A stretch of DNA of 58,052 bases from Akkermansiaceae bacterium UBA5689 (GTDB lineage Bacteria > Verrucomicrobiota > Verrucomicrobiia > Verrucomicrobiales > Akkermansiaceae): assembly GCA_002420305.1 (NCBI GenBank), contig DIHT01000039.1, positions 1 through 58,052 of the forward strand, given 5' to 3'. A program made the position numbers and the translations under genes. Below the pieces are notes generated by a model, which ran no database searches, was not told the DNA's origin, and was given only the letters and a program-made list of their open reading frames with translations. Positions 9,360-19,800 of this stretch are shown one piece after another. The stretch's first letter is position 1. Each line of letters opens with the position of its first letter.

Positions 9360-9893
9360 TGTAATGTAGGAGTTTCGGGCCACGCGTGATCAGGAGGATC
9401 TGCAAAAACACCACGGCCCAGATCCTATCAAAGTACGAGTCACCCTCTGAAAATCAAATTTGGGGAGAGAGAAAAATAGAGGAGCTCTGGAGAATCTCTA
9501 AGCGGCTCTAGCGGTGGGATAGAATCACCGTCTTTCCGGGCGATTTTAGAGATGTGCGTCGTGCTGGGAATGAGATGGGGGGGTGATCAGCTTGAGCCTT
9601 GTCGGAGGGAAACCTACCGGGTTGGAGTATGCATTTGCCCGAAGCCCTTCGGGAGCTGCCTCGGAGACAGGGTGGCGAATCTTGCGATGTACCGTTTTTT
9701 GATGGTTATCGTGGATCGGTGCTATTTGTCCGACGGGGATAGGCTGGATTTAGAGGAGGATTGGGCTGGGTGAAGATAGTCTGTCCTGGAGGGCTGGTGA
9801 GCGCAGGGTCGCCTGTCAAAGGATCGTGTGAGTGTCTCGGTAAGCTTGGCACTTGAAAAATGCTCCTGTGGGGTCTCCAATAAGGAGTCGACC
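9360..9893. other. 534-bp divergent intergenic region
   Basis: Separates the minus-strand fasciclin gene from the plus-strand DUF1549/DUF1553 gene, so it should hold both promoters. I see no convincing -35/-10 pair. One short hairpin is present, CCCGAA (9638-9643) with TTCGGG (9648-9653), with no T-run. A 73-codon open frame at 9552-9773 has no signal, family or ribosome site and is not called. Confidence 0.5.
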
Positions 9894-9896
9894 ATG
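9881..9896 (+). promoter_or_regulatory. ribosome binding site deciding the start at 9894
   Basis: AAGGAG at 9882-9887 lies 6 bp before ATG 9894. This supports the ATG over the GTG at 9828, which would add 22 residues ahead of a signal peptide. Confidence 0.75.
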
Positions 9897-12800
9897 AGAC
9901 TACCCATCACTGTCCCAGCGTTCGTGTTTTTTGCGGCTGGTCTGTTAGCAGTCAGAGGGGACTCCCTGACTTCCGAGCAGACGGAGTTTTTCGAGAAGAA
10001 GATTCGTCCCGTGCTCGCGGAGAGCTGCTACGAATGCCATAACAGCATTGACAAGAAGAAGGGGGATCTGGCCCTCGATTGGAGAGAACCTCTGGTCGAG
10101 TCCGGAGTGATCGTCCCGGGTAAACCGGAGGAGAGCCCGCTCATACAGGCGATTCGGCACGAGGGAGATTATGAGCCCATGCCGATGAAGAGTCCGAAAC
10201 TGGCCAAGCTGATCATTAAAAACTTTGAGGATTGGGTTCGAATGGGAGCTCCGGACCCCCGGGCCACCAAACCGACTAAGGAGGAGCTTGCCAGTCAGGT
10301 TGACTGGGACGCAGTGCGCGACAAAAGAGCAGAGTGGTGGTCGTTTCGCCCTCCCGTTAAAACGACGCCTCCGGAGTCGAAGAATGTGGAGTGGAACAAA
10401 AGCGCGATCGACCGGTATGTTTATGAAGGCTTAGAGAAAAAGGGCCTGAGCCCCCAGGTTGTCGCGGAGCCGGGAACCCTGGCGAGGCGCCTGCATCTAA
10501 TCCTAACAGGACTACCACCAAAGCCTGAGGACGTGGAGGAATTCGTCAAGGACCCCAGCGAGGAGGCTTATGGGAGAATGGTGGGAGAGCTCATGTCATC
10601 CAAGGCGTATGGGGAGCGGTGGGGGCGTTACTGGCTGGATTGGTTCCGCTATGCGGAGTCTTATGGTAGCGAAGGAGACCCTAATGTTCCCTACGCACAG
10701 CGCTACCGTGACTATGTGATCCGCGCGCTGAATGAGGATGTTCCCTATGACCAGCTCCTGCGGGAAGCAGTGGCAGGAGACTTGCTGGAAAATCCGAGGG
10801 TTAATGAGGACGAGGGGCTCAACGAGAGTGCCATTGGACCTGCTCATTTCCGGATGGTTCCTCACGGTTTCGGAGTTACCGATGCCTACGATGAGCAGAT
10901 AACCTTCACTGATAATGCGGTAGATGTTCTGACAAAGGCGACCTTGGGCCTAACGGTCTCCTGCGCACGGTGCCATAATCACAAATTCGACCCGATCAGT
11001 CAGAAGGACTACTACAAGTTCTACGGAATGATGGTAAGCAGCCGCCCTGCGATCGTGAATGTGGATTCACCAAGGCTGAATGATCTTCACAGGGCAGAGC
11101 TGGAGAAGCTCAAGGAGCAGATTCGGGGTGCTCTCGGGCGGCATTGGAAGGAGAAAGTCGGTGTAGCAATGGAGAAATTGAAGGAGGCCAAGCTGGAGAA
11201 GGTCCCGGATACGGATCCTTTGGCTGGTTGGGCCAAGCTCAAGGATCAGGATCCGGATCCACTAGTAGCAGAGCTGGCTCGGATGCGAAAAGCATATGAT
11301 GAAGGGCTAGAGCACAACCGAAAGGTCAAGGGGAATGCAACCTTCTACGCGGATCTCCGGGAGCAGTCTGGTTATGACCGCTGGTTTAAGAGTGGGAATG
11401 GACTCAGTGATGCGGTGAGCCCAGCCGGATCATTTGTTGTTGCCCCGGAAGGCGGAAGAATACTCAAGGCAATCTATCCCTCTGGAATCTACTCCCACAT
11501 GATTTCCGATAAGCACAGTGCGACCCTGAGCTCGGTCTTCCATCTGGCCAAAGGCGGGCGGAATTCCATCCGGGCAATGGGAGAAGGGTCGATTGCCCGC
11601 TTTACCCTGCGGAGCTATCCCCTTTCTCACGGGGGACTTCATCCTACTCCCGGACTGCGCTCTGAGGTCAGCTGGGTCAATCTGAATAAATACAAATATT
11701 GGAACGGGGAGAAGGGTTATTACCATATCAACACCTCATCCGATTCCACCTTCCGGAATGGGGGGAGCCCAAGGTCCTGGTTTGGGGTGTTCGAGGTCTA
11801 TGCAGGTGACGAAGCCATGCGTGAGCTAGGAGCCCCTATGATGGCTCTGCCCGGTGACCTTAGCGAGGTGAAGGACCAGGCATCCCTTGAGGAGTTTTAT
11901 CGCCGTTCGCTGTTGGATGCCCTCAAGGGCTGGGTAAGCAAAACCATGAAAGATCCGCAGGCGCTCCTGCTCCACTCCATGGTGGCACGGGGAATTCTTC
12001 CGGGGGAACTTGCTGAGCTTCCTGACGAGGTGAGGGAGCTGGTGGAGCGCTACCGCAAACTGGAAAGCGAGATCCGAAGTCCTGTCAGGGTGCCTGGGGT
12101 AATGGATGGTCAGCCTTGGGACCAACCGCTTCTTGATCGTGGTGACTATAAGAGTGAAAAAAGCCCGGTGGAGCGGGGCTTCCTCGAAGTGTTCGGGGGC
12201 AGGATCTACACTAAGAAGGGAAGCGGGCGTCGGGAGTTGGCAGAGGATTTGGTGAGAGATGAGAATCCGTTAACTGCCCGTGTCATTGTAAACAGGCTCT
12301 GGCACCATGTTTTTGGACGGGGACTAGTTGCATCGGCCGATAATTTTGGGCGGTTGGGAAGTGAACCAAGTCATCAGAGCCTTCTTGACCATCTCGCCCT
12401 CGATTTCCGTGAAAATGGCTGGTCCATGAAGCGAACAGTACGTCAGCTGGTCATGAGCCGAGCCTTTCGCTCGGCCAGCACCGAGCCTGTGGTGAATCTT
12501 GGGAAAGATGACGGCAACCTCCATCTCGCCTACTACACGCCACGTCGGCTGGACGCGGAGGCGGTATTGGACACGATTCGCTTTGTGGCGAATAACGAGG
12601 CCAGCCAGCGCGCCATCTATACGGGGCAAAAGCGTAACGGTCTGAACCGCTTCCTCACCACTTTCAACTACCCGATTCCGACAAGTACGGTGGGAGTTCG
12701 CAATGTAACCAATGTTCCCGCTCAGGCCCTCATGCTGATGAATGGGGAGACGACTAAGAGAGCCGCCCAGCAATGGAGTGACCGGGTGAAGAGGGATCCA

Positions 12801-13916
12801 GACCTGAAGTCGGATCGGGAAAGGATCCAGAAATTATTCATGCAGGCCTACGCACGTCCGGCAAGTGAAGAAGAAGTCACGGCCTGCCTTGATTATCTTT
12901 CGGGTAAAGTGAGCGATAAACTGCCGAAGCTCGTAAATGATCGGGAAAAGCTCAGAGAGAAGCTTGCAGCCCTACGGCGTGGTCGGGAGGAGCAGATTGC
13001 TCCTGTTCGGTCTCGCTTGCAGGCGGAAGTTGATGCGAGAAATGAAGCCCAGAAAGAGCAGGGAGAAGTCCAGATTGATCTTATGCCGTTAGCGCGCTGG
13101 GACTTCGAAGGGGATATGAAGGATTCGGTGGGAGGAATGGATGGAGATGCCAAGGGAGCAGCCAAAGTGATCGACGGATCCGTGTTCCTGAGGGGGGGAG
13201 GTATCTGGACGAGACCGATCTCGAAGGATCTGCGCGAATTCACCCTCGAGGTCCAGGTTCAGTTAGACAATGGGAACCAGTCTGGCGGGGGAGCGATGAG
13301 CATACAGAGATCCGACGGTAAGGTATTTGATGGCATCGTCTATGCGGAGGTATCTTCAAGGACCTGGCTCACTGGAAGCGACAAACATGCTCGTACCGCA
13401 CCCTTTGGGGGGAGCGAGGATATCGAGGCCGACAAGCGGCCAGTCCGGATGATCATGGTCTACAAGGCAGATGGGACAACGATCGCCTACCGGGATGGAA
13501 AGGTGTATGGGCAACCGATCAGCAAGGGCAGGGTGGAATACCAGAAGGGCAAGGCGCAGGTTGTCTTTGGGACCCGGCATGGCCTTTCCCCAGGTGGTCC
13601 GGGAAGATCGCTGACAGGTCGCATCTTCGAGGCGAGGCTGTATGACCGGGCGCTCACTCCGCAGGAGGCCGCAGCGGCTTCTTCGGGAACCCTTCTGGAA
13701 GTGGTCACAGAGGGTTTGCTGGCGGAGGCCATGTCCTCTGCTCGGAAAGAGGCTGTTGAGCGTCTCGATGGAGAGATTTCCCTGCTCGAACAGCAACTCG
13801 CAAAGGTTGACCAAGAAATTGAGAGCACCCGCGAGGCTCTCAATGCGGGTGGAGATCCCTATTTCAAGATTGCGCATGCAATTCTTAATTCGAAGGAACT
13901 GATATATGTCTACTGA
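9894..13916 (+). CDS. PSCyt1-DUF1549-DUF1553 protein with inserted LamG-like domain
   Basis: 1340 residues. The signal peptide is residues 1-22 (MRLPITVPAF... to RG). PSCyt1 has the haem c motif CYECHN (C45, C48, H49). DUF1549 runs from about 165 to 375, with TGLPPKPEDVEEF, YGERWGRYWLDW and a second C-x2-C-H motif, CARCHNHKFDP (C357). A beta-rich region at about 500-650 is unassigned. DUF1553 begins near 770, with NRLWHHVFGRGLV and later NVPAQALMLMNG. A LamG/concanavalin-like domain of about 175 residues (from about 1065; LARWDFEGDMKDSVGG to RLYDRALTPQEA) is inserted near the end, with charged, coiled-coil-like segments on both sides. Its last 11 bp overlap the start of the next gene. Probable exported haem protein; its reaction is unknown. 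Confidence 0.92.
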   Translation: MRLPITVPAFVFFAAGLLAVRGDSLTSEQTEFFEKKIRPVLAESCYECHNSIDKKKGDLALDWREPLVESGVIVPGKPEESPLIQAIRHEGDYEPMPMKSPKLAKLIIKNFEDWVRMGAPDPRATKPTKEELASQVDWDAVRDKRAEWWSFRPPVKTTPPESKNVEWNKSAIDRYVYEGLEKKGLSPQVVAEPGTLARRLHLILTGLPPKPEDVEEFVKDPSEEAYGRMVGELMSSKAYGERWGRYWLDWFRYAESYGSEGDPNVPYAQRYRDYVIRALNEDVPYDQLLREAVAGDLLENPRVNEDEGLNESAIGPAHFRMVPHGFGVTDAYDEQITFTDNAVDVLTKATLGLTVSCARCHNHKFDPISQKDYYKFYGMMVSSRPAIVNVDSPRLNDLHRAELEKLKEQIRGALGRHWKEKVGVAMEKLKEAKLEKVPDTDPLAGWAKLKDQDPDPLVAELARMRKAYDEGLEHNRKVKGNATFYADLREQSGYDRWFKSGNGLSDAVSPAGSFVVAPEGGRILKAIYPSGIYSHMISDKHSATLSSVFHLAKGGRNSIRAMGEGSIARFTLRSYPLSHGGLHPTPGLRSEVSWVNLNKYKYWNGEKGYYHINTSSDSTFRNGGSPRSWFGVFEVYAGDEAMRELGAPMMALPGDLSEVKDQASLEEFYRRSLLDALKGWVSKTMKDPQALLLHSMVARGILPGELAELPDEVRELVERYRKLESEIRSPVRVPGVMDGQPWDQPLLDRGDYKSEKSPVERGFLEVFGGRIYTKKGSGRRELAEDLVRDENPLTARVIVNRLWHHVFGRGLVASADNFGRLGSEPSHQSLLDHLALDFRENGWSMKRTVRQLVMSRAFRSASTEPVVNLGKDDGNLHLAYYTPRRLDAEAVLDTIRFVANNEASQRAIYTGQKRNGLNRFLTTFNYPIPTSTVGVRNVTNVPAQALMLMNGETTKRAAQQWSDRVKRDPDLKSDRERIQKLFMQAYARPASEEEVTACLDYLSGKVSDKLPKLVNDREKLREKLAALRRGREEQIAPVRSRLQAEVDARNEAQKEQGEVQIDLMPLARWDFEGDMKDSVGGMDGDAKGAAKVIDGSVFLRGGGIWTRPISKDLREFTLEVQVQLDNGNQSGGGAMSIQRSDGKVFDGIVYAEVSSRTWLTGSDKHARTAPFGGSEDIEADKRPVRMIMVYKADGTTIAYRDGKVYGQPISKGRVEYQKGKAQVVFGTRHGLSPGGPGRSLTGRIFEARLYDRALTPQEAAAASSGTLLEVVTEGLLAEAMSSARKEAVERLDGEISLLEQQLAKVDQEIESTREALNAGGDPYFKIAHAILNSKELIYVY

Positions 13917-15357
13917 CCCCAACTTCTCTTCTCATGACCCAGCTCGTCCAGCCCTCGCGGCTGACAGGCGGGAGTTTCTCAGGCTGACTTCGGGAGGAGT
14001 GAGTGCCCTTGCGCTCTCGAGTCTGATCAACAAGGGACAAGCTGCGGAATTGAGTGGTCCCAGACTCCACCATCAGCAAAAAGCAAAGTCCGTCATTTTG
14101 TGCTACATGTCCGGAGGGTTTTCCCATGTGGATTCGTTCGATCCCAAGCCGATTCTCAAGGAGATGCATGGCAAGCCGCTGCCCATGGCAATTGAGAGGA
14201 CACAGTTTGATGCAGTAGGTAACATCATGGCTTCGCCATGGGAGGCAAAAAAGTGGGGGCAATCGGGTCTGCAAATGACGGACATGTTTCCCAAGATCGC
14301 GGAATGTGCGGATGACCTCGCGATCGTACGCTCAATGACAGCCAAGTTCAGCGAGCACTCCCAGGGCAATTTCTTCATGCACACCGGCTTTCCCTTCCTA
14401 GGCTATCCCAGCGCTGGGTCGTGGGTGACCTATGGATGTGGAACGGAGAATCCGAACCTGCCTGGATATGTTGTTCTTCGCTCGAACAAAGCCGCCATTC
14501 CTCATGGTGGAGTGAGTATCTTCGGTAATGCCTTTCTGCCCGCCACCACCCAGGGTTCCATCTTCAACATCACGGACAAGCAGGCGGTTCCCAACATCAA
14601 TCCATCCATGCTGAAGGCTGAGCAGCGCCGGGCTCTGGATCTGATCGGGACACTGGATCGCCGCTTTTCCGAGCGGACCGCGGCGAAGGATGCGGTTATC
14701 TCATCAATCAAGAATGCGGAGACCGCTTTTCTGATGCAGCAGGCAGTTCCTGAATTAACGGATATCAGCAAGGAAACTGAGGCTACTCGTGAAATGTATG
14801 GGATCGATAGCAAGGACGATAACAAGGCTCAGTATGCGCGGCAGTGTCTCATGGCTCGACGCCTGGTGGAGCGGGGCGTGCGCTTTGTGGAGCTATCATG
14901 TGCCAGCTATGGAATCGGAGCGGGTGGTGGGGGAAACCCTTGGGACCAGCACGGGGACCTCAAGCGGGGCCATGGAGCAATGGCTGGTCAGGTCGACGGA
15001 CCTATCGCAGCCCTCCTCAAGGACCTCAAGGAACGTGGAATGCTGGAAGAGACTCTCGTAGTGTTTACTGGTGAGTTTGGGCGTGCTCCCTTCTCACAAG
15101 GAGGGCACGGTCGTGATCATGATCCCTTTGGGTTCAGTGCCTGGATGGCCGGTGGAGGAATGAAGGGAGGCCAGGCCCATGGAGCAACCGACGAATTCGG
15201 CTACAAGGCCGCGGTAGATATTGCGACCGTCTACGATTTGTGGGCCACAGTCCTGCACCAGCTTGGAATAGACCATGAAAAGCTGACCTTCCGGTGGAGT
15301 GGACGGGATCTCAGGCTCACAGACGTCCACGGTCACGTCTGGAAGGATCTGGTGTGA
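13906..15357 (+). CDS. DUF1501 protein with Tat signal
   Basis: 483 residues, DUF1501 family. The Tat motif DRREFLRLTSGG (R21 R22) is followed by a hydrophobic stretch ending near GQAAEL. Family landmarks: CYMSGGFSHVDSFDPKP, WDQHGD, FTGEFGRAPFSQGG, GRDHDPFGFS, and the end RLTDVHGHVWKDLV. It starts inside the last codons of the upstream DUF1549/DUF1553 gene (11-bp overlap), which indicates translational coupling and a shared task. It differs from the other three copies in having FTGEFGRAP instead of GGEFGRTTY or MGEFGRTPK, so it may belong to a different subgroup. Substrate unknown. Confidence 0.93.
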   Translation: MSTDPNFSSHDPARPALAADRREFLRLTSGGVSALALSSLINKGQAAELSGPRLHHQQKAKSVILCYMSGGFSHVDSFDPKPILKEMHGKPLPMAIERTQFDAVGNIMASPWEAKKWGQSGLQMTDMFPKIAECADDLAIVRSMTAKFSEHSQGNFFMHTGFPFLGYPSAGSWVTYGCGTENPNLPGYVVLRSNKAAIPHGGVSIFGNAFLPATTQGSIFNITDKQAVPNINPSMLKAEQRRALDLIGTLDRRFSERTAAKDAVISSIKNAETAFLMQQAVPELTDISKETEATREMYGIDSKDDNKAQYARQCLMARRLVERGVRFVELSCASYGIGAGGGGNPWDQHGDLKRGHGAMAGQVDGPIAALLKDLKERGMLEETLVVFTGEFGRAPFSQGGHGRDHDPFGFSAWMAGGGMKGGQAHGATDEFGYKAAVDIATVYDLWATVLHQLGIDHEKLTFRWSGRDLRLTDVHGHVWKDLV

Positions 15358-15420
15358 TCAAAGGTCTACATGGAGCGAGTCTGAATCTCCTGCGTGCCTT
15401 CGGGCCTAGCGGCAGTATTT

Positions 15421-15440
15421 GAGCGGTGGGAAAGCCGCTC
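15421..15440. terminator. possible two-way terminator hairpin
   Basis: GAGCGG (15421-15426) pairs with CCGCTC (15435-15440) across an 8-nt loop, in the 105-bp gap between convergent DUF1501 and outer-membrane protein genes. No T-run is present, so the assignment is weak. Confidence 0.4.
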
Positions 15441-15462
15441 CGTCCCGTGTTATAATCAATTG

Positions 15463-16803
15463 CTAGAAGCTGTATCCGAGGCCCAGTCCCGCGCTGAACC
15501 CACTGAGGTCCACATCGAACAAGCTGCCTCCAACACTACCATTCAGGTCCTCCGTGTGGTCGTGACGCAGGTTGACTTCAAGAGACCAACTTTCGTTGAG
15601 CTGATATCCGGCAGAGGCTTGAAGGTAAAAGCCCCAGAGAATTGAACTGCCGATATTGTCAGCGGAAGAGCTGTCGATAACCACAGGGGCACCATTGTTG
15701 ATCTGCTGGAGGAGTTGATTGCTGCGCATTGCTTTCCACGATGCAACATTGAGTGCAATGCCAGCTCCCAATGAGGCATGAAATCGGTTGTCGAACCGGT
15801 AGGAGGCCTCTGCGCCGAACGCCAGACTCCATGTATCAAGATCGAGTGATTCGTCGATGGTATCGTTCCACAGCGCGATGTCTGAGGTTCGCAGGGTGGG
15901 TGTGAAGAGTCGACTGCCAGCGATAGGTTGGTTGGGGACCAGTGGGGCGACGATGTTCGGAGCTCCCGTGTAGGGGACCTCCCGAGGAAGATCGAGTCCG
16001 CTGATATCGTACACATCCGTGGCTGTAATATCGAAGGTGTCCATCTGCTCACTGGCAGAGATCGTATTGAGGCCCCGGCGGGAGCCGTTGATTTCAGCAA
16101 AGGAGACATGAATGGATGGTCCCGCACTCCATCCGTTTCCGAGATCGCTCTGGTAGCGTAATTTCAGGTAGGGCGCCGATACGTGATCTGCTTCCTCATT
16201 CCACCCTGTTGCTGCAGCAGTGGATGATTGGCCCACCTCCTGGCGCTCTCCTCCCGATGCAGTGAAAGAGAGGGTGTTGCCTTGAATCTGTGCGAGCTCA
16301 TTATAACCGTAGTCGGTGGTCCGTGTTGACCGGGCGTCGGGACGGACAAAGCCATTGTCGTAGATGCGCGCGGCGGGTCCCTCCGCAGGTCCGATGCCAG
16401 GCACGGGACTGCTGCTCGGCTGGAAAAGGCTGGGGACGGTAAAGTCGCTGATTCCCGTACGGAAACCGACTTCTCCGATATTACGCCACGACATCCCCGC
16501 ACCAAGGGTCCACCGACCTTGATGGGATTGCGGTGAAACAGGGATGATGCCTTTGCCTGATTTAGATGAGGGCTGAATAACTTCCTTGGCAGACGGGATC
16601 GCGCCCTTGGCAGACGGGATCGCGCCCTTAGCAGGCGGGATCGCGCCCTTAGCAGACGGGATCGCGCCCTTAGCAGACGGGATCGCCTCCTTGGCTGATG
16701 GCGAGAGAGCATCCTTAGCCGTCGAAACTCCATCTCCTGCCGTGATGATCGAGAGAGGAGCCAGAAGGGAAGTGAGGAATGCGAGTCCGATTCTTGTATT
16801 CAT
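15463..16803 (-). CDS. outer-membrane beta-barrel protein with N-terminal heptad repeat
   Basis: 446 residues; no specific family recognised. The signal peptide spans about 1-22 (MNTRIGLAFLTSLLAPLSII...). Residues about 36-72 are a degenerate seven-residue repeat, SAKGAIP and variants, six copies, encoded by 21-bp DNA repeats. From about 95 onward alternating polar/hydrophobic strands are visible (RWTLGAGMSWRN, YLKLRYQSDLGNGWSAGPSIHVSF, SYRFDNRFHASLGAGIAL, GFYLQASAGYQL), and the protein ends in GLGLGYSF. A terminal Phe is the usual sorting signal for outer-membrane barrels. It lies 34 bp downstream of the giant DUF11-type gene, so one transcript is likely. It may serve as a porin or a partner for the surface protein; this is inference. 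Confidence 0.8.
   Translation of the reverse strand: MNTRIGLAFLTSLLAPLSIITAGDGVSTAKDALSPSAKEAIPSAKGAIPSAKGAIPPAKGAIPSAKGAIPSAKEVIQPSSKSGKGIIPVSPQSHQGRWTLGAGMSWRNIGEVGFRTGISDFTVPSLFQPSSSPVPGIGPAEGPAARIYDNGFVRPDARSTRTTDYGYNELAQIQGNTLSFTASGGERQEVGQSSTAAATGWNEEADHVSAPYLKLRYQSDLGNGWSAGPSIHVSFAEINGSRRGLNTISASEQMDTFDITATDVYDISGLDLPREVPYTGAPNIVAPLVPNQPIAGSRLFTPTLRTSDIALWNDTIDESLDLDTWSLAFGAEASYRFDNRFHASLGAGIALNVASWKAMRSNQLLQQINNGAPVVIDSSSADNIGSSILWGFYLQASAGYQLNESWSLEVNLRHDHTEDLNGSVGGSLFDVDLSGFSAGLGLGYSF
16586..16690 (-). repeat. five tandem copies of a 21-bp repeat (in frame)
   Basis: Five head-to-tail 21-bp units at 16586, 16607, 16628, 16649 and 16670. They differ at only a few positions, mainly ttggc/ttagc, one gcaggc for gcagac, and gcctcc at the end. 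Each encodes SAKGAIP or a close variant on the minus strand, and degenerate partial units flank the array. Since 21 is a multiple of 3, gain or loss of a unit keeps the frame. Confidence 0.95.
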
Positions 16804-16837
16804 GGTGAAGAGGTAAAAGACAGTTCAAGGTTCTGGA

Positions 16838-19800
16838 TTACGGCGCCTTGCGGATGACCCTGTAGAAACGGTTTGCTGTTGTGCTTGGGTGACTCGAGGT
16901 TTTAGGGGGGCCATTGTCTACCCACTGGGTAACGTTTGCTCCAGCAATGATGTCGGGAACAACATTGAGCCAGTTTTCGCCGTCCCGGCTGTATTGAATG
17001 GTGTAGACCTCTCCTACGGTAGAGACAAACTCCAACAACTTGTCTTCATTGGGGAGGGAGGCTACCCGATTTAACTCGATTCCGGCAATGGAGAAGGCCT
17101 CTCCGGCAGAGTCGACGAGCTCAATCTGGAATTCTGGTTGGAATCCACCGCTCGCAGTGATTTGAAAGTATTCAACGACGAGGTCGATGCTTTCGCCTGC
17201 CGCAAGAGGCTGGTTGTAGAGAAGGAAGGGAGCGCCCCCGGATGCCCCCTGAGCATTGTGCACCGTAACGTCTCCGGGTAGTCCATTGACCAAGACACGA
17301 AATGCTGGAATATCGAGAGGATTATTGTTGGTTACAGTAATGGTCTGCTTCAGCAGAGCGGTCTGAAGGTCAAGAGTGATACTGCCCACGCCGATTTCCA
17401 TGCTTTCGGGACTGATTACGCTTGTTGCCACGGAGTCAGAGTCATCTTCCGGGTTGATGATCTCTCCTTCGAAGGATACGAGCTCTGCAGAGCTCACAAT
17501 CGTGTCTATTCCAGCTGGAGCGATGGAGGATACGTCGTAGAGGATTCCGTAAGTTATGGTCTCCCCTCTTGCAAGGTCGGCAATGGACAGGACAGGTGGC
17601 AGGGTCGCTTCCCCGGGGCCAAAACTGACAATCGTGGTGCCGGGAGGAGAGATTGATTCGAGGCGAATCGCAAGGTTGCTGGCATCACTTGGACCACTAT
17701 TGCTTACAGAGATGACATGAGAGAGATTGCCCGGGCTGCCACTCTCTGAATATCCGGCGAGAACCGGGTCCCGTGACTCAGCTACCTCAATAGTAATATC
17801 GGCCTCTCTTCGAACAGACGTACTGGATGAAACTGTATTATTCTGTGGATTGACATCCGTCTGTTCGACAGAAACTACCGAGGCAACATTCGTGATTACG
17901 TCAGCTCCGGCCTCTGTCGAGGGTCCTACGGTAAACCGCAGGCGCACTAATGAGGTGCTACCTACCGAAAGATCTCCTACCGACCAGATGACAGATTCAC
18001 CTGTGCTTTCGGTATTCGTTCCAGCTAATGGCTCGGTCTCCTCCAGAGTGACGCCGGGGGGCAAGTTCAGGCTGTTCTCAAGGGATACATTGCTTGCAAA
18101 GGAGGGACCAAGATTGGTTACGGTCACCATGTATTCAAGATTCAGGGGGCCTGATCCAGCGGTCACTGGATTGTTCAGTCCCATGTTCGTTACCTGAAGG
18201 TCGGATCTCGTGATGATGGATGTGGCATCTGAGACTGATGTTGCCGTTGCGATGTTTGTCTGAGTGACTCCTGTCAGAGTCGCGGTGCTGGTGATTACTT
18301 CTACGCCCTCGTTGGCTGCCGGATCCACAGAGAGGCTTACCGTCAAGCTGGCGGTAGTTCCCGCAGGAAGGGAGGGGAGTGTCCAGACGCCCTTATTGTA
18401 GACTCCCTGATCCGGGGTGATGCCGGCGATCGATACTCCACTGGTTAGAATATCGAGATCCTCGCTGATGGTGAGTTCGGTTGCAGTCGAAGGTCCCTGA
18501 TTGGTCACCAACACCGTGTAGGTAAGCCCTCCTGTTCCCGCAATGATGGGGTCAGCTGATTCGCTCTGACTGAGGCTGACGTTGACGATCGGACTTACAA
18601 TCAGAGTGTCTACTGAGGGTCCACTGCTGCCAAGTGAGCTGGTAAGTTCGCCGGTAGTGTTGACGAAGGTTCCACCCTCAAGACTGGTGACTTCGACCTG
18701 AAGAGTACACCGCCCACCGGCTGGAACAGTGCCATTGGAGTAGGAGAGCAGGGAGCCTCCCGGACCGGCACTTGCAGTGCCTCCTACGCAGGTGCTGGAA
18801 AAATTTACCGGGTTCGAGAGAATAAGGCCGTCCGGTAAGGTGTTGGTGAATGACAGATTTGTGGCGTCGAGCGGTGAAGTACTGTTATCGATAGTGAAGG
18901 TAAGGATTCCGACCTGACCAGCGTTAAAGTCAGGCGAAAACTCCTGAGTAAATAAGGGGGGAGCCACGAGGGTCAGATCGGCACTGGCTCCGGGGCTGAC
19001 TCCCAGCGATGACGTCAGCTCGCTGGTAGTGCTGCCATAGATTCCGGCCGATACGTTGCTGGTAGCTACCTCGAAACTGATGGTGCAGATGGCACCGGCG
19101 GGAACGACTGCGCTTCCACTGACAGTAAACGTGTTCGTGCTGGATGAGAGAGAAAAAATACCTCCTTCTCCACAATTGAAGGTTTCGACGGGCAGTGCTA
19201 CCCCGGGGGCTACGTCCCCTCCTGCCATGCTGAGGCCCTCGGGCAATACGTCGGAGAAAGCGAGGTCTCGAGCGTCAATTGCGCTGGCAGTATTATCAAT
19301 TGTGTAGGTCACCCTGCTCTGCCCTCCTGCGGAAATCGCGTTGGGAGTGAAAGCCTTGCTGATCGTGGGAGCGACTGGCTCCACCACGAGGGTATCAGTT
19401 GCAGGAAGTCCAATCTTGGGCTCCCCATTGACATCAGCGCTCAGACGGCTCGTCACGTTAAAGTGAGGGCCAAATGCGGCATCGATAGGGACCGTGACTT
19501 CTACCGGAAAGGAGCAGGTTTGACCAGGTGCCAAGCTCCCGCCCTCTATCAATAGCAGGTTTGTGCCCGATATGCTGGAGCCAGGGCCACACGGCTCGAT
19601 ATTGATTTCTGGAACCTCGATAGAGAAGTTGTCAAACCACGCCTGAGCAACCTCAGTCTCAGAGGTGGTGCGATTTGCATAGGCGCCGATAACAAGAGTG
19701 TGCGTTCCCGCGTTCAGGGGAATTTCGATAGAGGCCTCCCGCCATCCAGAATCGGATGCAACTTGGTTGTCGTTACTGCCATTGAAACGAAGGAGGGAGT

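Noticed and set aside
9638..9653. CCCGAA/TTCGGG hairpin as a terminator
   Set aside because: No T-run on either side, and no gene ends nearby on either strand.
9552..9773. 73-codon open frame with four cysteines in the divergent intergenic region
   Set aside because: No ribosome site, signal peptide or recognised motif, and composition does not look like the neighbouring genes.
16586..16690. Short regular repeats, possible CRISPR array
   Set aside because: The units are contiguous without spacers and are in frame in a coding region.
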